Assembly (NCBI RefSeq): GCF_001463905.1
Contig: NZ_BBWR01000002.1
Span: 248,001-312,000 of the forward strand
DNA: 64,000 nt
Origin: Aureimonas frigidaquae
GTDB lineage: Bacteria > Pseudomonadota > Alphaproteobacteria > Rhizobiales > Rhizobiaceae
Direction: 5' to 3'
The position numbers and the translations under genes are program-made. This document shows, in pieces, positions 24,448-34,026 of the stretch; position 1 is the stretch's first letter, and every line of letters begins with the position of its first letter. Below the pieces are notes generated by a model. It did not search any database and had not been told where the DNA came from. It was given only the letters and a program-made list of their open reading frames with translations.

Positions 24448-26223
24448 ATGCCGTGGGCACCGAAGGATTCCGTATTGCCTTTCCGTTCTGCACATCCTGC
24501 CCTTGCCCGCGCGCTTGCCGGTCGAGCCTACACCGAAGCGACCCCCGTTCAGGCGGCCACCCTCGATCCCCAGATCGAAGGCCGCGATCTGATCGTCTCC
24601 GCCCAGACGGGCTCCGGCAAGACCGTCGCCTATGGCATCGCCATCGCCTCCGACATTCTGCCGCCCGACGGCCCGCTCGAACCGGCCGGCGAGCCGCGGG
24701 CGCTCATCGTGGCGCCCACGCGTGAGCTGGCCATGCAGGTTCGGCGCGAGCTGGAATGGCTGTATGCGCAAACCGGCGCGCGGATCGTCAGTTGCGTCGG
24801 CGGCATGGACCCCAGGTCCGAACGCACCCAGCTTCAAGCCGGCGCGCATATCGTGATCGGCACGCCGGGCCGGTTGCGCGACCATCTGGAGCGTGGCCGC
24901 CTCTTGATCGGCAAGCTGCGCGTCGTGGTGCTGGACGAAGCGGACGAGATGCTCAATCTCGGCTTCCGCGAGGATCTGGAATTCATCCTGGGCGCCACCC
25001 CGCGCGAGCGGCGCACCGTGCTCTTTTCCGCCACCCTGCCCAAGCCGGTCCTGGCCATGGCGCGGCAGTACCAGAACAACGCCCTGCGCATCGATGTGAA
25101 GTCCGACAAGGACGGCCACGCCGATATCGAGTATCGGGCCGTGCGCATCGCGCCCAATGAGAGCGAGCACGCGGTCGTCAACCTGTTGCGCTATGCGGAT
25201 GCGCCGAGCGCCATCGTCTTCTGCAACACGCGCGAGACGGTGCGCCATCTGCATGCCGGACTTGTGGAGCGCGGCTTTGCAGCCGTGGCGCTGTCGGGCG
25301 AGTTGAGCCAGTCCGAACGCAACCAGACCATGCAGGCCCTGCGGGACGGCAAGGCCCGCGTCTGCGTGGCGACGGACGTGGCCGCGCGCGGGATCGACCT
25401 GCCCAATCTCGGCCTCGTCATTCATGCCGAGCTGCCCAATGATTCCGAGACCCTGCAGCATCGCAGCGGTCGGACCGGGCGTGCCGGGCGCAAGGGTGTT
25501 TCGGCGCTGCTTGTCCCGGTGTCTCGCCGGCGCAAGGCCGAGCGCCTGCTGGCGGAAGCCAATGTCCAGGCAAGCTGGGGCGCGGCCCCCTCCCCGGACG
25601 CGATCCGGCGCCTGGACGAGGAACGCCTTTTGTCCGATCCGATCTGGGCCGAACCGCCGAGCGACGACGAGCGCGACGTGGCAAGGCGCCTGGCCGAAGG
25701 CCGGTCCAGCGAAGAGATCGCCGCGCTTCTGGTGCGCATGTACCGCTCGCACCTGCCCGCGCCGGAAGACGTCTTCGATCCCGGCTTCCAGCGCGAGCCG
25801 AAGCCCGCGCATGATGGCAAGGACGGCAAGCTGCGTGCACCCCGCGCCCAGGGGCCGACCGTCTGGTTCCACATGGATATCGGCCGGCGGCACAATGCCG
25901 ACCCCAAATGGGTGCTGCCGATGCTGTGTCGTCGCGGCCGTATCACGCGCGCCGATATCGGCTCCATCCGCATCTTCGACCGCGAGACGAAGTTCGAGAT
26001 TTCGGCAGAAGCGGCCGAGCGTTTCGCCTCTGTCGCGCTGGGCGAGGCCGGTGACGATATCACCATCACCAGCGTCGATGGCGGCCCGTCGGGCGCACCG
26101 CGCAAAGGCAAGCCCTTCAAGAGCGGCGAGCGCTCCGGCAAGCCGGGGCGCCCGCCCCATGACGGGGAGCCGCGCGGGGCCGGCAAGCCGCGCAAGCCCT
26201 TCAACAAAGGCAAAGGCAAGTAA
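24448..26223 (+). CDS. DEAD-box RNA helicase with DbpA-type RNA-binding domain
   Basis: ATP-dependent RNA helicase of 591 residues, probably in ribosome assembly or RNA turnover. Motifs in order: Q-motif TPVQAAT near 33, Walker A AQTGSGKT near 51, PTRELAMQV near 89, TPGR near 138, DEAD near 168, SAT near 196, then RGIDLPNLG and HRSGRTGRAGR near 312-350. A DbpA-like domain follows near 470-535 (VWFHMDIGRR.. to ITRADIGSIRIFD) and then a basic Gly/Lys/Pro-rich tail. Start 24448 is an ATG; a TTG at 24475 is an alternative. A GC hairpin follows the stop. Confidence 0.92.
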   Translation: MPWAPKDSVLPFRSAHPALARALAGRAYTEATPVQAATLDPQIEGRDLIVSAQTGSGKTVAYGIAIASDILPPDGPLEPAGEPRALIVAPTRELAMQVRRELEWLYAQTGARIVSCVGGMDPRSERTQLQAGAHIVIGTPGRLRDHLERGRLLIGKLRVVVLDEADEMLNLGFREDLEFILGATPRERRTVLFSATLPKPVLAMARQYQNNALRIDVKSDKDGHADIEYRAVRIAPNESEHAVVNLLRYADAPSAIVFCNTRETVRHLHAGLVERGFAAVALSGELSQSERNQTMQALRDGKARVCVATDVAARGIDLPNLGLVIHAELPNDSETLQHRSGRTGRAGRKGVSALLVPVSRRRKAERLLAEANVQASWGAAPSPDAIRRLDEERLLSDPIWAEPPSDDERDVARRLAEGRSSEEIAALLVRMYRSHLPAPEDVFDPGFQREPKPAHDGKDGKLRAPRAQGPTVWFHMDIGRRHNADPKWVLPMLCRRGRITRADIGSIRIFDRETKFEISAEAAERFASVALGEAGDDITITSVDGGPSGAPRKGKPFKSGERSGKPGRPPHDGEPRGAGKPRKPFNKGKGK

Positions 26224-26233
26224 CGACACTCTC

Positions 26234-26259
26234 GGCGGCGGCCGTTTCCGGTCGCCGCC
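26234..26259 (+). other. GC hairpin after the helicase gene
   Basis: GGCGGCGGCC pairs with GGTCGCCGCC (one G-T pair, six-base loop) 11 bases after the stop. No T-run; weak candidate terminator. Confidence 0.4.
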
Positions 26260-26359
26260 ACGCGCTTCCTTGCCGCACCCGGCAACCAAAGACACGCCCT
26301 CGTCCTTCTGACTCTGCCGGCTCCCGGGAGCTACGGCAGGCTGCGGAAAGTAGGGCGAT

Positions 26360-29300
26360 ATGCTGCAGAAACTCACGATCGAAACACAGCGCAACCAGGT
26401 GGAGGCGCTGCGTCCTCTGCGCCCGATCGGAGCCGTTGCGGCGATCCTGCGCCGGCAGGTCCTTGAGGCCAAGGGGCCGATGATCCTTTATGTCGCGCAG
26501 AATGCCCGACGCGCCGAGGAACTCTCCCGGCTTCTGCGCATCTTTGGCGGCCATGAGGCGGCCGCCAGCTTCCCCCGATGGGACGGGCTCGACGCCGACG
26601 ATATGCCGGCCACCAGTCTGGCCGCCGGGCAGCGGATGAGCGTCCTGCGCTGGCTCATGAATGCCGATAAAAGACCACAGCTCCTGGCGACAACCGCCGA
26701 GGCCCTCCTGCGGCGCGTTCCGGCCCGTTCAGTCTGGCGGGACATGCATCTGGAATACCGCGTGGGCGATGCATTCGACCCTGCGCAGGCGTGCGAGCGG
26801 CTGGAGCATCTCGGCTACACGTTCGACGAGCGCGTCGATGCGCCGGGAGAGGCTGCCATTCGCGGACGCGTGGTCGAGATATTTCCCGCTGCGGCGCCAC
26901 GGCCATGCCGTATCGAGACAGCGGACGGGGTCATCCACTCCTTGCGCGCCTATCACCCGGCGACCCAGCGCACGCAGGAGGCGATCGAACACCTGATCGT
27001 CGATCCCGCTATCGAAGAGGTTGGTAAGACGCCGGAAACCGTCTTCGACTATCTCGGCGATTGCCGGATCATCATCGAGGATGGCGTGGACCGCCGCGCC
27101 GACGATGTCCTGGCTTCGCTGGCAGAGGATGAGAACGCCGCGGCCCGCGCCATGACCCTGACGCATGCCGAATGGCAGACGCATCTCGGCCCCAGCCTTG
27201 CGGCGGTGGTGGAGGCCGCGCAGCCGGACGATCCGGACGCGCATGTCCCGGCCTTCGCCCTCGACGCCGCACCGCTCGATGCTTTGTGCGGCTTCGTCGA
27301 AGAGCTGCGCACCCAAGGCTACCAGTTCGTGCTGACCGGGCCCTCCGGCCAGGCGATGCGCCTGTGGAGCCGTCGCATTGCCCGGCGGCTCGGCATCTCT
27401 CTCGACATTGCCCATTGCTGGAAGGACGTGGAAGCCGCTGGCGCCGAGGCAGCGTTGCGGTTCGACGCGCCGATCCATGCCGGCTTCGTCGACCATGCCG
27501 CTCGCCGCGTCGTCATCGCGCTGCGGGATGTCGCCGGCCAGTCGGTCGGCGCGCCGAGCCGCCGGGATGCCGCCTTCCGCCGCGCCGACGAGCCGCTCAA
27601 GATCGGCGATGCCGTCGTCCATTTCGATCATGGCGTTGCTATGCTGGACGGCGTGGAGACCATGCAGGACGGCGACTCCGAGACCGAGGCGTTGCGGCTG
27701 CGATATCATGACGATGCCATACTTCTGGTCCCCTTCCGCGAGATCGGCTTCGTCTGGCGGTATGGCGGCCAGGACAGCGAGGTGGCGCTCGACCGCCTGA
27801 CCGGAGACGGATGGGCCGCCAAGCGCGACCGCATCGTGCTCGAAACGACGCGCACGGCCGAGGCCATGCTGGAGGCGGTGCGGCAACGCGCCAAGCGGCG
27901 ATCGGACCCGATCCGGCCAGATCCCGTCCTGTTCGAGCGCTTCTGCGTCGGCTTTCCATACGAACTTTCCGCCGGCCAGGCCGATGCTGCCGCCGATGTC
28001 GCGGCCGACCTTGCCTCCGGCCGGCCGATGGACAGGCTGCTCTGCGCCGATGTGGGCTTCGGCAAGACGGAGATCGCCCTGCGCGCCGCCGCCGCCGCCT
28101 GCCTTGCGGGACGTCAGGCGGCCATCGTCGCGCCGACGACCGTTCTGGCCCGCCAGCACTTCGAGACGGCCCGCAAGCGCTTTCAGCGCCTCGGTATCGG
28201 CGTGGCGATGCTTTCGCGGCTGCAGACGCCGGCAGAGGCCCGCAGCGTCAAAGCGGGACTGGCCGACGGGACGATCCATCTTCTCATCGCGACGCACGCG
28301 ATCTGCGCCAAGGACGTCGCTTTCGCCGATCTGGCGCTGCTCGTCATCGATGAAGAGCAGCGTTTCGGCGCACGGCACAAGACGGCAATGCGCAATATGG
28401 CCGCGCAGGGGCACGTCCTGTCCATGACGGCAACGCCGATCCCGCGCACGCTGCAGGCCGGTTTCGTGGGCATGACGGAACTCAGCGTCATCGACACGCC
28501 GCCGCCCCGGCGCCTGCCCGTGCGCACGCGCCATATGCCCTTCGACCAGGAACGCCTTGCCGATATTCTGGCTGAGGAGGCGGCGCGCAAGGGCCAGAGC
28601 TTCGTCGTCTGCCCGCGTATCGAAGACCTGGAGCCCATGGCCGCCGCGCTCGCCGCCTGCGCACCCAAGCTCAAGGTCACCACCTTGCATGGGGATATGT
28701 CGCCGGCCAAGGCGGACCGTGCCATGCTGGATTTCGCAGCCGGCAAGGGCGATGTGCTGCTGGCCACCAACATCGTTGAGTCCGGGCTCGACGTGCCGAA
28801 CGCCAATACGATCGTCGTCTTCCGGCCGGATCTCTTCGGCCTGTCACAGCTGCATCAGCTGCGGGGGCGTGTCGGGCGCGGCCGCCGCCGCGGAAGCCTG
28901 ATCCTGATGACCGATCCCGGCACGGCGCTGACAGAGGCGGCACGGACCCGCATCCGCGTCCTGTCGCAGCTGACGACGCTCGGCTCCGGCTTCGACATCA
29001 GCCTGCGCGATCTGGACCTGCGCGGCGCGGGAGACCTGTTGGGCAGCGATCAGGCCGGCCATCTGCAGATGATCGGCGTCTCGCTCTATCGCCGCGTTCT
29101 GGAGCGTGCATTGGCCGTGGCCAAGGGCGAAGAGCCGCCACAGGACTGGCGGTGCGACATGGGCCTGTCCGTCCCGACGGCGATTCCGCAGGACTACCTG
29201 CCGGAGGCGGAACTGCGCATCGAACTGGCCGCCTCGCTCGACCGCGCGGACACCGAGGACGGGCTCGCCGCCCTGCGCGCCGAGGTGGAAGACCGGTTCG

Positions 29301-29572
29301 GCGCCCTGCCCGCGCCACTCCAAGCAGCCTTCGCAGTGGCGCAGCTGCGCCTGCGAGCGCAGATGCTGGGCATCCGCAAGCTGGATGCCGGGCCGCGCGC
29401 CGTTGCCGCCACCTTCACCCGGCACGATGCGGACCGGCTGAAGCGCCGCGTCAAACCACGCAAGGGTGAGCCGCTGCGTTGGGCGGAGCTGCGTCTGATC
29501 CTGGATGTCTCTTCGGACGATCCGGCACAGCGTCTCGACAATGCCCGGGCGCTCCTTGAGCGCCTGAGCTGA
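26360..29572 (+). CDS. Mfd-like transcription-repair coupling factor (divergent, 1070 residues)
   Basis: Superfamily 2 DNA translocase related to Mfd, which removes stalled RNA polymerase and recruits UvrA. The UvrB-homology module lies around residues 30-220 (SFPRWDGLDADDMPA; GEAAIRGRVVEIFP). The RNA-polymerase-interaction domain is near 410-480 (IGDAVVHFDHGVAMLDGVE). The motor begins with Walker A LCADVGFGKTE near 565, has DEEQRFG near 660, then TATPIPRTLQ, and the RecG/Mfd TRG-type region near 830-890. A C-terminal D7-like domain follows. It is about 80-100 residues shorter than typical Mfd and divergent in the motor, so it may be a paralogue beside a standard Mfd elsewhere in the genome; that cannot be checked here. 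Confidence 0.85.
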   Translation: MLQKLTIETQRNQVEALRPLRPIGAVAAILRRQVLEAKGPMILYVAQNARRAEELSRLLRIFGGHEAAASFPRWDGLDADDMPATSLAAGQRMSVLRWLMNADKRPQLLATTAEALLRRVPARSVWRDMHLEYRVGDAFDPAQACERLEHLGYTFDERVDAPGEAAIRGRVVEIFPAAAPRPCRIETADGVIHSLRAYHPATQRTQEAIEHLIVDPAIEEVGKTPETVFDYLGDCRIIIEDGVDRRADDVLASLAEDENAAARAMTLTHAEWQTHLGPSLAAVVEAAQPDDPDAHVPAFALDAAPLDALCGFVEELRTQGYQFVLTGPSGQAMRLWSRRIARRLGISLDIAHCWKDVEAAGAEAALRFDAPIHAGFVDHAARRVVIALRDVAGQSVGAPSRRDAAFRRADEPLKIGDAVVHFDHGVAMLDGVETMQDGDSETEALRLRYHDDAILLVPFREIGFVWRYGGQDSEVALDRLTGDGWAAKRDRIVLETTRTAEAMLEAVRQRAKRRSDPIRPDPVLFERFCVGFPYELSAGQADAAADVAADLASGRPMDRLLCADVGFGKTEIALRAAAAACLAGRQAAIVAPTTVLARQHFETARKRFQRLGIGVAMLSRLQTPAEARSVKAGLADGTIHLLIATHAICAKDVAFADLALLVIDEEQRFGARHKTAMRNMAAQGHVLSMTATPIPRTLQAGFVGMTELSVIDTPPPRRLPVRTRHMPFDQERLADILAEEAARKGQSFVVCPRIEDLEPMAAALAACAPKLKVTTLHGDMSPAKADRAMLDFAAGKGDVLLATNIVESGLDVPNANTIVVFRPDLFGLSQLHQLRGRVGRGRRRGSLILMTDPGTALTEAARTRIRVLSQLTTLGSGFDISLRDLDLRGAGDLLGSDQAGHLQMIGVSLYRRVLERALAVAKGEEPPQDWRCDMGLSVPTAIPQDYLPEAELRIELAASLDRADTEDGLAALRAEVEDRFGALPAPLQAAFAVAQLRLRAQMLGIRKLDAGPRAVAATFTRHDADRLKRRVKPRKGEPLRWAELRLILDVSSDDPAQRLDNARALLERLS

Positions 29573-29575
29573 CAC

Positions 29576-30679
29576 TCAACGCGCTGGCGTGCCGCCTGTG
29601 CGTGTCAGGGCCAGCCGGCCCATGGCGCTGAGAAGATCCGTCTGGGAAATGATGCCGGCCACCGTCCGGTCGTCGTTCAGGATCACTGCGGCGTGGTGGC
29701 GGCCATCGGTCAAAACGGGCACCAGGCTCGCCACAGGCGCCGAAGGCGGCGCGCTGGGGCAGGGTTTCGCGGCGTCGACGACGGGTCCGTCCCGGCCGAT
29801 CACATCCCGCAAACCCACCGCGCCCGCAAAGCTGCCGTTCGGCGCAATGATGGGCAGGATGCGCAGATTGCGGCCAAGCAGCAGCGCAAGCGCCTCTGTG
29901 CAAACGCTGTCCAACCGCACGCTCACCACATCGCGCGACATGACATTCTCGCAGATCAGATCGCCATGCATGCGCATGACGGTCTGATGCTCGATCTCAC
30001 GCAACACGGTCAGGAGGTCTTCCGGGACGACATCCAGCGTCTCGTGCATGGCCGACAGCGCCGCGTCCACATCCTGTTGCTGGAAGCCCAGGCGAACCGC
30101 CGGCGGTGCATCGGCGGTGTGCTGCGGGTTTACCGCCGGCAGCGGGCGGTGGGGGTAGCTGCGCCCGAAGAGCCGGTGGAGTGAAATCCCTATCGCCACC
30201 AGAAGAGCGGAGTTCAGGGCAACCGGCACGGCCGCGAACCAGATGCCCCAATGCGTTATCAACGGGCCGCCCAGAACGGCGGTCAAAGCGGCAGCGCCGC
30301 CCGGCGGGTGGAGCGAGCGCGTCAGCGACATGACGGCGATGGCCAGTGCCACTGCCAGCCCGGCGGCAAGGGCCGGCTCCGGCACCATCGACGCGACAAG
30401 GAGCCCGCACAGGGCCGACAGGCCGTTGCCGCCGATGATCGGCCAGGGCTGTGCCAAGGGGCTCGCCGGCACGCAGAACAGAAGCACCGCCGACGCCCCG
30501 ACCGGCGCGATCAGGAGCGCTCCCTGCGCTCCCTGGCCGACAAGAGCGGCGGAGCCGATTCCCGTCAGGGCAACAGCGGCGACCGCCGCAAAGCATGCCC
30601 AAAAGCGCTCGCGCAACGTGGCGCCAGGCAGGATGGGTCGGAAGATCACCGCGGCCAGCGCGGCGCGTAAATCGGACAT
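29576..30679 (-). CDS. HPP-family membrane protein with CBS domain pair
   Basis: Inner-membrane protein of 367 residues. The N-terminal 165 residues carry four or five helices with the HPP motif (SLHPPGGAAALTAV); HPP proteins include nitrite transporters of plastids and cyanobacteria. The C-terminal half has two CBS motifs (MSRDVVSVRLDS... and PVLTDGRHHAAVI... to GIISQTDLL), which usually bind adenosyl nucleotides and gate transporters. ATG 30679 (MSDLRAAL) starts the recognisable protein; the frame is open to 30844 but the added 55 residues overlap the neighbour and look non-coding. Convergent with the Mfd-like gene, with three bases between stops. Confidence 0.82.
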   Translation of the reverse strand: MSDLRAALAAVIFRPILPGATLRERFWACFAAVAAVALTGIGSAALVGQGAQGALLIAPVGASAVLLFCVPASPLAQPWPIIGGNGLSALCGLLVASMVPEPALAAGLAVALAIAVMSLTRSLHPPGGAAALTAVLGGPLITHWGIWFAAVPVALNSALLVAIGISLHRLFGRSYPHRPLPAVNPQHTADAPPAVRLGFQQQDVDAALSAMHETLDVVPEDLLTVLREIEHQTVMRMHGDLICENVMSRDVVSVRLDSVCTEALALLLGRNLRILPIIAPNGSFAGAVGLRDVIGRDGPVVDAAKPCPSAPPSAPVASLVPVLTDGRHHAAVILNDDRTVAGIISQTDLLSAMGRLALTRTGGTPAR

Positions 30680-30836
30680 GTCGAATTGTCGTTCCGTGAT
30701 TGCTATCGGTTTGTGCGCGATCCTGCGCAATCGGCGCGCCAAGGCAAGGAACGCAAGCGCCGCCGCCGGTCGGCCATGCGGAAAATCCTTCCCATGGTGG
30801 CCCTTCGCGATACGCGCGCATGCGCCCGAACGCAGG

Positions 30837-31556
30837 TCACGCATATCCTTCCGGGTTCGGGCCTTCCGCGTTCCGGAAATAATCGGGGCTTGCCTCGATC
30901 ACCTGGGGCAGATCGCCGATGATCTTGCGCAGGTGGCCCCGCATGGCGGCATCCGCTGCGGCTGCGTCCCGCGCTTCCAGTGCATCCACCACCGCCTGAT
31001 GCTGCGCCAGGAGTGCAGGCAGCGGGAACGATCGGGCGCTCAGGTGGCGGACGCGGTCCATTTGTGTCTTCAAGGGCTGCAGGATATCCCAGCTTGCGCC
31101 TTGGCCTCCAGAGGTGGCGAGCTCCCGGTGGAAGGCCTCGTCGAGCGCCAGGAAACGCGCCGGATCTTCCGCGTCGGCGGCCGCCGCCTGCTCCCGCAGG
31201 GCTTGACGCAGACGGACGATCAGGGCGCCATCACCCCGCTCGGCAAGGAGCTTCACGATATCGGCCTCGACAGCCTCGCGTACGAAGCGAGCCGACAAGA
31301 CGGCCGGAACGTCGATCTGGCTGACGAAGGTGCCCCGCTGCGGCAGGATCTCGAGAAGCCTTTCCTCGGCAAGCTTGATGAAGGCCTCCCGCACCGGCTG
31401 GCGGCTCACACCATAGGTGCTGGCCATCTCCGTCTCGGACAGTCGGGCGCCCGGCACGAGCTCACCCGTCACAAGCCTTTCGCGCAGGGCGTGGTACAGC
31501 CGGCGGCCCACCGGTTCCCCGCGAGTGCCGCCCAACCCGTGATGCATGATCGCCAT
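30837..31556 (-). CDS. GntR-family transcriptional regulator (FCD subfamily)
   Basis: 239-residue DNA-binding regulator: winged HTH (RRLYHALRERLVTGEL, YGVSRQPVREAFIKL) followed by a helical FCD domain with the His/Asp metal ligands expected (LDEAFHRELA; HQAVVDAL). I take ATG 31556; TTG 31580 and ATG 31547 are also in frame. No catabolic operon is attached, so its target is not evident; the HPP-CBS gene follows on the same strand at a distance of 157 bases. Confidence 0.85.
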   Translation of the reverse strand: MAIMHHGLGGTRGEPVGRRLYHALRERLVTGELVPGARLSETEMASTYGVSRQPVREAFIKLAEERLLEILPQRGTFVSQIDVPAVLSARFVREAVEADIVKLLAERGDGALIVRLRQALREQAAAADAEDPARFLALDEAFHRELATSGGQGASWDILQPLKTQMDRVRHLSARSFPLPALLAQHQAVVDALEARDAAAADAAMRGHLRKIIGDLPQVIEASPDYFRNAEGPNPEGYA

Positions 31557-31776
31557 CGGCAACACGCTCCCAACCGCCAACCGAACCGTCCTTACACCGA
31601 GCCGTCATGCAGAAGATCTACCCCTTCGGCAGGCAGCCACCGAAATAGCCACCGCCCGCATGGGAACGTCGGTATGACAGCCGCTCTTACCTTTCCGACG
31701 GGGCGGCCGGAAGGGCCTGCCCGCCATACGCAACCGGCACTGGGCCCGTCAGCCCGCCAGCCGACTTTTCGGGAAC

Positions 31777-32283
31777 ATGGATATGAACAGACGTATGCTC
31801 ATGAGTGGCATGGCCGGCGCAGCCGCCGCCTCGGTCTTGCCCTTCAGTACGGCCGTCATGGCCCAAACTGCGGCCGCTCCGATGGACAAGGCCAAGCTGC
31901 CGATCCTGGCCGGGGGGGATTTTGCCACCGCCACCAGCCAATTGGCGCAAACCAAAGCATCGAACGCCGCCGTGCGGGAGTTTGCAAAGATGGAGATCGC
32001 CGAACAGGCTGCCGTCGCGCAGGCTTTCGGCGCACAGCCCGGATCGGCTGGCATTCCGGCAGACAAGGCTGCCATGCTGGAACAGCTTCAGGCTGCGAGC
32101 GGGGCCGCGTTCGACATGATGTATATCGATGGGCAGATTGCCGGCCATCGTGAACTGCGGGCCTTGCATCGCGCTTACGCGCGCTCGGGACAGGACCCCA
32201 TGGCACGCGGCGCGTCCATGGTTGGCGTGACCGGCATCGACAGCCACCTGTTCATTCTGGAAAACCTGAAGCGCCAGATCTGA
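31777..32283 (+). CDS. DUF4142 domain protein, exported
   Basis: Exported protein of 168 residues. The N-terminus NRRMLMSGMAGAAAASVLP with paired arginines and a moderately hydrophobic core could be a Tat or Sec signal, ending near AVMAQ. The rest is helical and matches the DUF4142 ferritin-like family (ASNAAVREFAKMEIAEQAA; DMMYIDGQIAGHRELRAL), found in envelope proteins of unknown role. Single gene with its own terminator. Confidence 0.83.
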   Translation: MDMNRRMLMSGMAGAAAASVLPFSTAVMAQTAAAPMDKAKLPILAGGDFATATSQLAQTKASNAAVREFAKMEIAEQAAVAQAFGAQPGSAGIPADKAAMLEQLQAASGAAFDMMYIDGQIAGHRELRALHRAYARSGQDPMARGASMVGVTGIDSHLFILENLKRQI

Positions 32284-32311
32284 TCCGACCGGCATATAGC
32301 TGAAATGACAC

Positions 32312-32345
32312 ATGGGCGGCAGCGATGCCGCCCATCCGTTTTTGT
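32312..32345 (+). terminator. Intrinsic terminator after the DUF4142 gene
   Basis: Perfect 9-bp stem ATGGGCGGC/GCCGCCCAT with a six-base loop, then CCG and TTTTT at 32339-32343. It also lies in front of the convergent gene at 32359. Confidence 0.85.
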
Positions 32346-32358
32346 CAACGTCCGCGGA

Positions 32359-33279
32359 TCAGACGCGCGGCCGAGCTGCAAGCGTGTGCGCGCGAACGAC
32401 ACCGGAACGGCCGCCCAGCCATCCGGCTGCGGCGCCGAGCACCAAAGCGAGCGCCGCCAGAAGGCTGCCCTTCGACGCCGCGGATGCGGCCGCATCGGCC
32501 GCTTGCGTTGCACGCTCCTGCGCCGTCTCCACCGCGGAGCGGTAGCGCTGCTCGATATCGGCCACCTGCTGCTGCGCCTCGGGCAGCGGAATGCCGCGCG
32601 CCTGGGCCAGTGCTTCGGCGGCTTCCTGGCGTGCCTGGTCGGCGCCATCGGCCCCGCCCGTCAAGAGCGCGCGAATGGCGTTCACGGCATTGGCCTGCAG
32701 CGCCTCCGGATCGGTTCCGGTGGCACGGACCTGGTTTTCGATGGCATCGAGCGGGTCGCCATCCGTATTGGCGATGGCGGGTGCCGCCGCCTGTATCGCA
32801 GTCTGCCCAACGCCGCCGATCGCCGAGGCGACCCCGCTGACCGCGCCGCCGACGATGGCCCCGACCGTCGTGGTGAGAAGGTACAAAACGACGAGGGTCG
32901 TGAAGGCCCAGGTCGTCAGGCCGTGCAGCGCCGCTGCAGTCCGGTCGGCGCGTCCCGACATGCGCGCGGCGACATAACCGCCGACGAAGGCGGCCACCAG
33001 TGCCGAACCCAGCGCCCACAGTCCCGCCCCGATGGAGAAAGATGCCGCCGTGGGGTTCTCTGCCGCGCCGGCCGCGGGATCGAGCACGCCGGTACCGATG
33101 CCCGTACCAACGAGGGTCAGGATAACCTGCGTCGCCAGCGCAATCGAAACGCCCGCGAAGATCGCGCCCCAGGATACGCGGTTCAAAGCGGCCGTGGCCG
33201 TGGCGGCGTCGGCAATGGAGGCCGTGCCGGCGGCGACGCGCTGCCGATCATTTTCATAGGATGCCATGTTCCGTTCCAT
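32359..33279 (-). CDS. Conserved membrane protein with coiled-coil segment
   Basis: 306-residue inner-membrane protein of unknown function. Helices are near residues 37-60 (WGAIFAGVSIALATQVILTL), 80-105, 120-150 and at the C-terminus (GSLLAALALVLGAAAGWLGG). Between the third and last helix lies a long Ala/Gln/Glu-rich stretch (about 170-270) likely to form a coiled coil outside the membrane. Similar proteins in rhizobia are sometimes labelled PhnA-like, a label with no functional support that I know of. ATG 33279 is used; ATG 33267 is possible. Confidence 0.7.
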   Translation of the reverse strand: MERNMASYENDRQRVAAGTASIADAATATAALNRVSWGAIFAGVSIALATQVILTLVGTGIGTGVLDPAAGAAENPTAASFSIGAGLWALGSALVAAFVGGYVAARMSGRADRTAAALHGLTTWAFTTLVVLYLLTTTVGAIVGGAVSGVASAIGGVGQTAIQAAAPAIANTDGDPLDAIENQVRATGTDPEALQANAVNAIRALLTGGADGADQARQEAAEALAQARGIPLPEAQQQVADIEQRYRSAVETAQERATQAADAAASAASKGSLLAALALVLGAAAGWLGGRSGVVRAHTLAARPRV

Positions 33280-33441
33280 CCCTCTTTTTTAAGACCGGCA
33301 GGACGCCGTTCAGACAGGTAGATGGCGGCCTGCCCTCGCAGGAACAGGGATCGTTGCGCGGCAATCGAATTCCTGCTTTTGCTACAGAAAGCGGGATATG
33401 CGGGCGCAGCGCTCGCTTTCCGGTTGCGGTGGGACCCGGCT

Positions 33442-33981
33442 ATGAATCTGATCGTCAGTTTTCTCCCTTTTCTCGTCTTTGCGGTGGGCCTCCACTTGGG
33501 CTATGTCGCACTCGCTTTGTGGGGCGCCGCGATCGTCGCGGCGGTGCTGCTGGTGCGGGACGTCGCCATCAACCACAAGTCAGCCAAGATATTGGAGGTC
33601 GGCACACTGGTGCTGTTCCTGGCGCTGGCGCTCTATACGAGCCTGTCGGGCCGCGACTGGACCATTCCGGATATACGGCTGATCATCGATGGCGGCCTCT
33701 TCGCCATTGCGGCAGGCTCGCTCGCCATCGGCCGGCCCTTCACGCTGCAATATGCGCGCGAAGGGGCGCCCGCTTCCATCTGGCATTCTCCCGCCTTTCT
33801 GGCCGTCAATCAGCGGATAACCCTGGTCTGGTGTGCAGCCTTCCTTGTGATGGTGGCGACGGACGCGGCCATGATCTGGCTGCCGCAGATTCCGCAGCGA
33901 CTGGATATCGTCGCAACCATCCTCGCGCTGGTTGCGGCGGTGCGCTACACGAAACACGCTGCGGGGAGCGCGGCAAACTAA
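33442..33981 (+). CDS. Conserved hypothetical membrane protein
   Basis: 179-residue inner-membrane protein with about five helices (LIVSFLPFLVFAVGLHLGYV at the start, a pair near 60-110, and two near 140-170). The frame is open from 33322, but residues before ATG 33442 are hydrophilic and unlike the rest. No motif that assigns a function. It is followed after 45 bases by the BASS carrier gene and could be cotranscribed with it. Confidence 0.65.
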   Translation: MNLIVSFLPFLVFAVGLHLGYVALALWGAAIVAAVLLVRDVAINHKSAKILEVGTLVLFLALALYTSLSGRDWTIPDIRLIIDGGLFAIAAGSLAIGRPFTLQYAREGAPASIWHSPAFLAVNQRITLVWCAAFLVMVATDAAMIWLPQIPQRLDIVATILALVAAVRYTKHAAGSAAN

Positions 33982-34026
33982 GGCAAAGGCCACGCCCTGG
34001 CGGGGCAGCGCGACGACCGGGAGCTC

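Noticed and set aside
26729-28690. 653-residue minus-strand frame inside the Mfd-like gene
   Set aside because: Antisense shadow of conserved Mfd motifs; no recognisable domain or start site.
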